Shown in pieces: positions 1 to 4,982 of a DNA stretch of 5,379 nucleotides. The notes below the pieces were generated by a model. The model made no database searches. It saw only the letters and a list, made by a program, of their open reading frames with translations, and was not told where the DNA came from. A program made the position numbers and the translations under genes. Origin of the DNA: Anaerotignum sp. (GTDB taxonomy: Bacteria > Bacillota > Clostridia > Lachnospirales > Anaerotignaceae); NCBI GenBank assembly GCA_017442465.1, contig JAFRZQ010000266.1, positions 1-5,379 on the forward strand. Direction: 5' to 3'. Positions within the stretch are counted from its first letter, which is position 1; each line of letters begins with the position of its first letter.

Positions 1-279
1 CTGCTGGATACCCTGCCGGAGCCCCAGCAGAGCCGTTTCCGTAATTTGTTTGCGGAAATGCATGCCCAGAAAACAAAAGAAGCAAAAATCTATAAGGCAC
101 TGGATAAGATGGAAGCTTGCATCCAGCACAACGAGTCCCCGCTGGATACCTGGCTGCCTCTGGAATATGAACTGAACCAGACCTACGGCGTGGAAAATGC
201 CAAATGTGACCCCAAACTGGAGAGCCTGCGGGCACTGGTGACAGAGGATACCATTGCAAAACTGGAAAAGGGCGAATAA
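1..279 (+). CDS. HD-superfamily phosphohydrolase, C-terminal fragment (5' end outside window)
   Basis: The frame is open from the first base and ends at TAA (277-279), giving the last 92 residues of a protein whose start lies upstream. The segment K-A-L-D-K-M-E-A-C-I-Q-H-N-E followed by S-P-L-D-T-W-L-P-L-E-Y-E-L is characteristic of the C-terminal half of YfbR/HDDC2-like HD proteins (HD_3 type), metal-dependent phosphohydrolases that include nucleoside 5'-monophosphatases. The conserved Asp of the K-A-L-D-K-M-E helix is the family's late metal-ligand position; the HD dyad itself would be upstream and cannot be seen. It is cytoplasmic by family. An ATG at 58-60 lies within the frame but is not the true start, because family-like sequence (L-P-E-P-Q-Q-S-R-F) precedes it. 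It is separated from secA by about 240 bases containing a hairpin and promoter, so it is probably not in the secA transcription unit. The substrate cannot be told from this part. Confidence 0.8.
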   Translation: MLDTLPEPQQSRFRNLFAEMHAQKTKEAKIYKALDKMEACIQHNESPLDTWLPLEYELNQTYGVENAKCDPKLESLRALVTEDTIAKLEKGE

Positions 280-322
280 ATCCGGAACAAAACGACTGGT
301 TTTTCGTCTGAAAGATATGGTT

Positions 323-353
323 TTGGAGAAAAAACAGGGATTTATGTTACAAT
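323..353 (+). promoter_or_regulatory. Candidate upstream promoter with extended -10
   Basis: The bases TATG-T-TACAAT end at 353. They give an extended -10 (TGt at 345-347 and TACAAT at 348-353), a form common in Bacillota. The best -35 is TTGGAG (323-328), but the 19-base spacer is longer than ideal. A transcript from here would begin near 360 and run straight into the hairpin at 375-412, so it would be a very short RNA or an attenuated secA leader. This is based on motif reading only. Confidence 0.3.
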
Positions 354-374
354 TTCCTTAAACTTTACGAACAA

Positions 375-420
375 ACCCCCGAAATACACAAGTTTTCCTT
401 GTGTGCGGGGGTATTCTTCT
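375..420 (+). terminator. Bulged hairpin with partly T-rich tail: probable terminator or attenuator ahead of secA
   Basis: An outer stem of A375 plus CCCCCG (376-381) pairs with CGGGGG (406-411) plus T412. A three-base AAA bulge (382-384) follows on the left side. The inner stem ACACAAG (386-392) pairs with CTTGTGT (398-404), with an added T385-G405 wobble, closing a TTTTC loop (393-397). This is 15 base pairs in all, and very stable. The tail TATTCTTCT (412-420) is only moderately T-rich, so termination may be incomplete. It lies about 95 bases after the HD gene and could end that transcript. On the opposite strand the tail reads TTTGTT, so it could work in both directions, though no minus-strand gene arrives here. 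The inner repeat could instead be a DNA operator. Confidence 0.55.
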
Positions 421-433
421 GCTATACTATAAT
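399..433 (+). promoter_or_regulatory. Probable secA promoter (extended -10)
   Basis: The proposed -10 is TATACT (423-428), preceded by TGc (420-422), giving an extended -10. A weak -35, TTGTGT (399-404), stands 18 bases upstream. A perfect TATAAT overlaps at 428-433 but has no -35 at a suitable distance. Transcription would start around 435-440 and leave a leader of roughly 85 bases before the secA ATG. The -35 is inside the right arm of the hairpin, so terminator read-through, a bound repressor or this promoter could influence one another. Confidence 0.5.
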
Positions 434-462
434 AATGTAAAAGTGTGCCCAAAATATATCGT

Positions 463-469
463 GAGGGGG
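463..469 (+). promoter_or_regulatory. Shine-Dalgarno site of the secA leader ORF
   Basis: GAGGGGG lies seven bases upstream of the ATG at 477. It is a good match to the anti-SD sequence and lies about 55 bases before the secA start, too far to serve secA directly. Its presence is the main reason to take the 13-codon upstream ORF seriously. Confidence 0.5.
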
Positions 470-476
470 ATGCCTG

Positions 477-518
477 ATGGTATGTTTTGAGCACATTAAG
501 AATGAAAAAATGAGGTGA
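477..518 (+). CDS. Possible 13-residue leader peptide (uORF) immediately upstream of secA
   Basis: ATG at 477 opens a 13-codon frame, MVCFEHIKNEKMR, ending at TGA (516-518). It has a strong Shine-Dalgarno site (GAGGGGG, seven-base spacing). The stop codon lies within GAGGTGA, the secA ribosome binding site, and ends five bases before the secA ATG, so ribosomes finishing this ORF would occupy the secA start region. This arrangement is typical of translational coupling or reinitiation. It is known that secA in E. coli is controlled by the leader protein SecM and that Bacillus uses MifM for a Sec-related target, but those peptides are much longer and work by exported arrest sequences. This one is too short to span the ribosome exit tunnel and shows no arrest motif I recognise. 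Whether it is translated is inference; chance occurrence remains possible. Confidence 0.35.
   Translation: MVCFEHIKNEKMR
512..518 (+). promoter_or_regulatory. secA ribosome binding site overlapping the leader stop codon
   Basis: GAGGTGA stands five bases before the ATG at 524 and decides that start. An in-frame GTG at 515-517 would lie inside this site, with no SD of its own, so a GTG start three codons earlier is unlikely. The final TGA of the site is also the leader ORF stop. Confidence 0.75.
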
Positions 519-523
519 ACCAA

Positions 524-3118
524 ATGGGTTTTTTGGAAAAAATCTTTGGGAACTACAGTGAAAAGGAAATCAAGAAGATCAAACCGATCGTGGCAAAGAT
601 CGAAGCACTGGGTCCCCAGTATGAAGCTCTTTCTGATGAAGAGCTGAGAGCAAAAACACAGGAATTCAGAGATCGTCTGGCAGAAGGCGAAACACTGGAT
701 GATATCCTGCCTGAAGCATATGCGGTGGTAAGAGAAGCTTCTTCCCGTGCCCATGTGCTGAACATGAAACATTTCCCCGTACAGCTGATGGGTGGTATCA
801 TCATGCACCAGGGCCGTATCGCGGAAATGAAAACAGGTGAAGGTAAAACACTGGTAGCAACACTGCCTGCATACCTGAATGCTCTGGAAGGCAAGGGTGT
901 ACATGTCGTGACTGTCAATGACTATCTGGCACAGCGTGACGCGGAACAGATGGGACAGGTGTATAAATTCCTGGGCATGACAGTAGGCTGCATCCTGAAT
1001 AGCCTGAATAATGATGAACGCCGTGCGGCATATAACTGTGATATCACATATGGTACAAACAATGAATTCGGTTTCGACTACCTGCGTGATAACATGGTAA
1101 CACGCAAGGAACAGATGGTGCAGAGAGAACTGCACTATGCCATCATCGACGAAGTGGACTCTGTGTTGATCGATGAAGCCAGAACACCACTGATCATTTC
1201 CGGTAGCGGTTCCAAATCCACAGAATTGTACCGTGTGGCGGATATGTTCGTTAAAAAACTGAAAAAAGGCCGTATCCTGAATGAAGCAGAAGCGATGAAT
1301 GCCCTGATGAAAGAAGAGATTCAGGAAGAAGGCGACTTTGTACTGGATGAAAAAGCAAAATCCGTTGTGCTGACACAGGAAGGTGTGGCAAAGGCAGAAA
1401 AATTCTTCTCTGTAGATAACCTGTCTGACCCCGACAACCTGGAACTGCAGCACCACATCAACAATGCTCTGAAGGCAAACTACAATATGCACCTGGATAA
1501 GGATTACGTTATTCACGAAGGTGAAATCGTGATCATTGACGAATTCACAGGCCGTATGATGCCCGGCAGAAGATATTCCGACGGTCTGCATCAGGCTATC
1601 GAAGCCAAGGAAAACGTGCAGGTGCGCAGAGAAAGCCAGACACTGGCTACCATCACATTCCAGAACTACTTCAACAAATATGCGAAGAAGAGCGGTATGA
1701 CCGGTACTGCAAAAACAGAAGAAGACGAATTCCGTAACATCTACGGGATGGACGTTATCGAGATCCCTACCAACCTGCCCGTACAGAGAAAGGATCACGA
1801 AGATGCAGTTTACCGTACAGAAGCAGGCAAATTCCGTGCAGTAGTAAGGGATATCATTGCTGCCCATGAAAAAGGTCAGCCGGTTCTGGTTGGTACGATC
1901 ACTATCGAAAAATCCGAAATGCTGAGCAAGATGCTGAAAATGGAAGGCATCAAACATCAGGTTCTGAATGCGAAATATCATGCACAGGAAGCGGAGATCA
2001 TCGCACTGGCAGGCCAGAAGGGCGCAGTTACTATCGCGACAAACATGGCCGGCCGTGGTACGGATATCAAGCTGGGCGAAGGTGTTGCTGAACTGGGCGG
2101 TTTGAAGATCATCGGTACAGAACGTCATGAATCCAGACGTATCGACAACCAGCTGCGAGGCCGTTCCGGCCGTCAGGGTGACCCCGGTGAATCCCGTTTC
2201 TACATCTCTCTGGAAGACGATCTGATGCGTCTGTTTGGTTCCGAAAAGACAATGAAGGTCGTGGATGCCATGGGTATGACAGAAGATGAACCCATCGAAG
2301 CGGGTATGCTGTCCAAGGCCATCGAAGGTGCCCAGAAGAAAGTGGAAGGCAACAACTTTGCCATCCGTAAACAGCTGCTGGAATATGACCAGGTCATGAA
2401 CGAACAGAGAGAGATCATCTACGGCGAAAGAAAACGCGTACTGTATGGTGAAAACCTGCGCGACAGTATCATTTCCATGATCGGCAGCGTGGTAGAACGT
2501 ACGGTAGATGCCCATATGGATGACGAACAGCTGCCCGAAGAATGGGATATGCTGGCTTTCAGCGAATCCCTGGCGCGCATTATTCCTGTTGGAAAGGTCA
2601 ACATCAAGGATGATGCCATGCAGCAGATGACAAAAGATAAGCTGAAAGAAAGCCTGACAAAACTGGGCGAACAGATCTATGAACTGAAGGAAAAAGAAAT
2701 CGCACAGGGCCTGCCCGAAGGCGAAGAACGTATGCGTGAACTGGAACGCGTAGTGATGCTGCGCGTGATCGACCAGAAATGGATGGACCACATCGATGAT
2801 ATGGACCGTATGCGTCAGGGTATTGGTCTGCATGCACTGGCACAGAGAGACCCTCTGACAGAATATAAATTTGCTTCTTACGACATGTTTGATGAAATGA
2901 GCGAACATATTCAGGAAGATACCCTGCGTATCCTCTATCGTGTACGCGTCCAGACTGAAGTGAAGCAGGAAGAAAAACCTAGACAGATGTTTACAAACAA
3001 GGACGAATCTCTGGTGAAACAGCCCAAGAAACGTACCGAAGAAAAAGTAGGCAGAAACGATCCCTGTCCCTGCGGCAGCGGCAAGAAATATAAACAGTGC
3101 TGCGGACGTAATGCCTGA
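524..3118 (+). CDS. secA: Preprotein translocase ATPase SecA
   Basis: This 864-residue protein is the ATP-driven motor that pushes unfolded preproteins through the SecYEG channel, cycling between cytosol and membrane. Visible landmarks are Walker A M-K-T-G-E-G-K-T at 102-109, Walker B D-E-V-D at 209-212 followed by S-V-L-I-D-E-A-R-T-P, S-G-M-T-G-T-A at 390-396, N-M-A-G-R-G-T-D-I at 507-515, and the arginine-finger segment R-G-R-S-G-R-Q-G-D at 545-553. The preprotein-crosslinking domain lies at about 220-375. The helical scaffold and IRA1 region includes V-M-L-R-V-I-D-Q-K-W-M-D-H from 744. A charged linker leads to the C-terminal zinc tail with Cys848, Cys850, Cys859 and Cys860 (C-x-C-x8-C-C), which in the family binds zinc and contacts SecB or ribosomes. 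All key residues are intact and the length fits compact Bacillota SecA. The ATG at 524 is chosen over a GTG at 515 because the latter is inside the SD. It stops with TGA, 21 bases before the next gene. Confidence 0.98.
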   Translation: MGFLEKIFGNYSEKEIKKIKPIVAKIEALGPQYEALSDEELRAKTQEFRDRLAEGETLDDILPEAYAVVREASSRAHVLNMKHFPVQLMGGIIMHQGRIAEMKTGEGKTLVATLPAYLNALEGKGVHVVTVNDYLAQRDAEQMGQVYKFLGMTVGCILNSLNNDERRAAYNCDITYGTNNEFGFDYLRDNMVTRKEQMVQRELHYAIIDEVDSVLIDEARTPLIISGSGSKSTELYRVADMFVKKLKKGRILNEAEAMNALMKEEIQEEGDFVLDEKAKSVVLTQEGVAKAEKFFSVDNLSDPDNLELQHHINNALKANYNMHLDKDYVIHEGEIVIIDEFTGRMMPGRRYSDGLHQAIEAKENVQVRRESQTLATITFQNYFNKYAKKSGMTGTAKTEEDEFRNIYGMDVIEIPTNLPVQRKDHEDAVYRTEAGKFRAVVRDIIAAHEKGQPVLVGTITIEKSEMLSKMLKMEGIKHQVLNAKYHAQEAEIIALAGQKGAVTIATNMAGRGTDIKLGEGVAELGGLKIIGTERHESRRIDNQLRGRSGRQGDPGESRFYISLEDDLMRLFGSEKTMKVVDAMGMTEDEPIEAGMLSKAIEGAQKKVEGNNFAIRKQLLEYDQVMNEQREIIYGERKRVLYGENLRDSIISMIGSVVERTVDAHMDDEQLPEEWDMLAFSESLARIIPVGKVNIKDDAMQQMTKDKLKESLTKLGEQIYELKEKEIAQGLPEGEERMRELERVVMLRVIDQKWMDHIDDMDRMRQGIGLHALAQRDPLTEYKFASYDMFDEMSEHIQEDTLRILYRVRVQTEVKQEEKPRQMFTNKDESLVKQPKKRTEEKVGRNDPCPCGSGKKYKQCCGRNA

Positions 3119-3139
3119 TTTTTGAAAGAAGTGATGAGA

Positions 3140-3760
3140 ATGGGAGAGAAAAAACGGTACAGACTGCCGATGGATTTCCCTTTTTATACCCAGCAGATGA
3201 CGGCGGAAAACTGGGAAATGGAACAGTTTCCTGATTTTGAAACCGCCGATCACTGGACATTCCGCAGCTGCGGCATCGCTTCCCTGAGAATGGTGCTGGA
3301 TGGCTTCGGCAAGCAGGCCGAACGCCATGGGCCCATGATTGAAAAGGGCGTAGCGGCAGGTGCATATAAAGACGGCGTGGGCTGGATCCACTGGGGGCTG
3401 GCGCACATGGCGGAGGAATACGGCATTTATGCAGAGGCCCTTCGGGGGAAGACTCCCGAAGACCTGAAAAAGGCATTGGATATGGGGTCTCCCTGTATCA
3501 TTTCCGTTGCACCCTTCTTTATGGGCGGGCAGCCAAACCCTTATGCCGGCGGTATTTACGGAAAAGGCGGGCATCTCATCCCCTGTTTTGGCTATGAAAC
3601 AGAAGATGGGGAACTGACAGCCTTTCTGGTACATCACACTTCCGCTTTTCAGGAGAAAAACAAACCTGAATGGTGGGTGCCTATAGAGGATTTTCTGGCA
3701 TCCTTTGGCGGGAATTTTATCAGATTTTCCGCGGAACCTTTTTCCGCTGAAGATAAATGA
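3140..3760 (+). CDS. C39-like (papain-fold) peptidase family protein, cytoplasmic, function unknown
   Basis: This 206-residue protein resembles the peptidase C39-like family (Peptidase_C39_2). The nucleophile segment is R-S-C-G-I-A-S-L-R-M-V-L with Cys44. A helical middle follows (G-W-I-H-W-G-L at 81-87), and the His segment is G-G-H-L-I-P-C-F-G-Y-E with His145. Where relatives usually read N-D-P-S after the His strand, this has H165-H166-T-S, so the usual Asp of the triad appears replaced. The Gln usually six residues before the Cys is His38. Activity is therefore uncertain. No signal peptide, membrane segment or ABC domain is present, so it is not a bacteriocin-exporter peptidase and should stay in the cytosol. 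The ATG at 3140 is preferred because GAAGTGA (3128-3134) sits five bases upstream, exactly the secA arrangement; TTG 3122 and ATG 3134 lack an SD. It follows secA by 21 bases and shares its operon. Its codon use looks less biased than secA or prfB. Confidence 0.75.
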   Translation: MGEKKRYRLPMDFPFYTQQMTAENWEMEQFPDFETADHWTFRSCGIASLRMVLDGFGKQAERHGPMIEKGVAAGAYKDGVGWIHWGLAHMAEEYGIYAEALRGKTPEDLKKALDMGSPCIISVAPFFMGGQPNPYAGGIYGKGGHLIPCFGYETEDGELTAFLVHHTSAFQEKNKPEWWVPIEDFLASFGGNFIRFSAEPFSAEDK

Positions 3761-3813
3761 AGACGTTATACAGAGACCCCGACGGAAAAACCATCCGAAG
3801 GGAACTGATGTGA
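3757..3813 (+). CDS. Possible 18-residue micro-ORF coupled to the C39-like gene
   Basis: ATG at 3757 overlaps the TGA stop of the C39-like gene as ATGA and reads MKTLYRDPDGKTIRRELM before TGA (3811-3813). The overlap is the classic layout for coupled reinitiation, and the peptide has an ordinary, charged, protein-like composition. There is only a poor SD (GAAGAT). It could be a genuine micro-protein, the worn 3' remnant of a longer gene, or chance. No family is recognised. Confidence 0.25.
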   Translation: MKTLYRDPDGKTIRRELM

Positions 3814-3859
3814 ATGAAATAAACCATCAATATTTCTTTTATGAAGGAGATGATTTTAC
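3761..3859 (+). other. Gap between the C39-like gene and prfB with a small imperfect hairpin
   Basis: CCC (3778-3780) pairs with GGG (3800-3802) and CGGA (3783-3786) with TCCG (3794-3797), separated by a GA/AA internal loop and closed by a seven-base loop. No T-run follows, so it is not a terminator. I see no convincing promoter, so prfB is likely read from upstream. The SD AAGGAG (3844-3849) precedes the prfB ATG by ten bases, slightly long. Confidence 0.4.
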
Positions 3860-4963
3860 ATGTTCGAATTGGAACAGATCCGTCTGGGCCTGTCTGGTTA
3901 CGACGAAAAATTAGAGGAAATGGGCGGTTCCCTGGACGTTGCCGGTGCCAGAGAGAAGATCGCTGAATTAGAAGAACTTTCCGCTGACCCTGATTTCTGG
4001 AACGATCTGGAAAAAAGCCAGAAAACACTGCAGCAGCTGAAAGGTCTGAAAAATAAGGTCGGCAAATTTGAAGGCCTTGTGACCACATACGAAGACATCC
4101 TGACACTGATCGAAATGGGTATCGAGGAACAGGATGAAACTGTATATGAAGAAGTAAAAGAGATGAACGATACCTTCCTGGCAGAATTTGAACAGTTGCG
4201 TATCGCAACTTTGCTTGATGGCGAATATGACAGAAACAATGCTATCATCACACTGCATGCCGGCACAGGCGGTACAGAAGCCTGCGACTGGACAAACATG
4301 CTGTATCGTATGTATACCAGATGGGCACAGAAGGAAGGTTTCGAAGTGGAACTTCTGGATATGCTGGACGGCGATGAAGCAGGTCTGAAATCTGTTACAT
4401 TCCAGATAAACGGTGAAAATGCTTATGGCTACATGAAATCTGAAAAGGGTATCCATCGTCTGGTACGTGTATCTCCCTTTGACAGTGCCGGCAGACGTCA
4501 GACATCTTTCTCTTCCTGTGATGTTATGCCTGAAATCGAAGACGACACAGAAATCGAAATCAAACCCGACGATATCCGTATTGACACATACAGAGCCAGC
4601 GGTGCCGGCGGTCAGCACGTTAATAAAACATCCTCTGCCATCCGTATCACACACTTCCCTACCGGCGTTGTTGTAGCATGTCAGGAAGAAAGAAGCCAGT
4701 TTGCCAATAAGGACAAAGCATTCAAAATGCTGAAATCCAAACTGCTGGCCCTGAAACTGGAAGAACAGATGCAGAAACTGGCTGAAATTCGTGGTGAAAC
4801 AAAGGAAATCGGCTGGGGCAGCCAGATCCGTTCCTACGTATTCATGCCCTATACAATGGTAAAAGACCATCGTACAGGTCAGGAAACCGGTAAAGTAGAT
4901 GCGGTTATGGACGGCGATATCGACGATTTCATCAGCGCATACCTGGCATGGATCCACAGCTAA
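3860..4963 (+). CDS. prfB: Peptide chain release factor 2 (RF2), encoded without a programmed frameshift
   Basis: RF2 recognises UGA and UAA in the ribosomal A site and triggers release of the finished protein. The 367-residue product has the helical N-terminal domain (about 1-110, including A-D-P-D-F-W-N-D), the stop-codon-reading tripeptide S-P-F at 205-207, and the catalytic G-G-Q at 250-252 in R-A-S-G-A-G-G-Q-H-V-N-K-T. Gln252 is the residue that PrmC methylates. Residue 246 is Ala, as in most RF2 proteins and unlike the Thr of E. coli K-12. S-P-F rather than P-x-T separates it from RF1. Many bacteria carry an in-frame UGA at codon 26 that forces a +1 shift; here codons 25-26 are CTG GAC (3932-3937), so the gene is read straight through. 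The start is supported by AAGGAG upstream and by the family-like M-F-E-L-E opening. It stops with TAA. secA and prfB are neighbours in Bacillus as well; here the C39-like gene lies between them. Confidence 0.97.
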   Translation: MFELEQIRLGLSGYDEKLEEMGGSLDVAGAREKIAELEELSADPDFWNDLEKSQKTLQQLKGLKNKVGKFEGLVTTYEDILTLIEMGIEEQDETVYEEVKEMNDTFLAEFEQLRIATLLDGEYDRNNAIITLHAGTGGTEACDWTNMLYRMYTRWAQKEGFEVELLDMLDGDEAGLKSVTFQINGENAYGYMKSEKGIHRLVRVSPFDSAGRRQTSFSSCDVMPEIEDDTEIEIKPDDIRIDTYRASGAGGQHVNKTSSAIRITHFPTGVVVACQEERSQFANKDKAFKMLKSKLLALKLEEQMQKLAEIRGETKEIGWGSQIRSYVFMPYTMVKDHRTGQETGKVDAVMDGDIDDFISAYLAWIHS

Positions 4964-4969
4964 TTCTCT

Positions 4970-4974
4970 GGAGG
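4970..4974 (+). promoter_or_regulatory. Ribosome binding site fixing a TTG start for the rluA-like gene
   Basis: GGAGG stands eight bases before TTG 4983. No ATG in this frame occurs until codon 23, inside the S4 domain, so TTG is the only start that keeps the whole domain. Confidence 0.7.
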
Positions 4975-4982
4975 AATATACC

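Noticed and set aside
294..308. A short inverted repeat just after the HD gene (GAC ... GTC around a T-run) as a terminator
   Set aside because: Only three or four base pairs form and the T-run lies in the loop, so it would not be stable.
344..361. A five-codon ATG frame (M-L-Q-F-P) upstream of the hairpin as a leader peptide
   Set aside because: It lacks an SD at useful spacing, overlaps a more likely -10 element, and is too short to carry information.
470..490. An alternative leader ORF from ATG 470 (M-P-D-G-M-F)
   Set aside because: The SD GAGGGGG touches this ATG with no spacer, whereas it is seven bases from ATG 477.
515..523. GTG at 515 as the secA start, adding Met-Asn-Gln
   Set aside because: The GTG lies inside GAGGTGA, the SD of the ATG at 524, and has no SD of its own. 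Family alignment also favours M-G-F-L as the N-terminus, which puts Walker A at the usual 102-109.
422..3637. A minus-strand frame open for 1071 codons, antisense to secA and part of the C39-like gene
   Set aside because: Its translation is rich in Phe, His, Cys and Gln with no recognisable domain, as expected for the complement of GAA/AAA/CTG/GAT-rich codons. The plus strand across the same bases is an unmistakable intact SecA, so the open frame is a codon-bias artefact.
3778..3802. The hairpin between the C39-like gene and prfB as an intrinsic terminator
   Set aside because: The stem is short and interrupted, and no T-run follows it.
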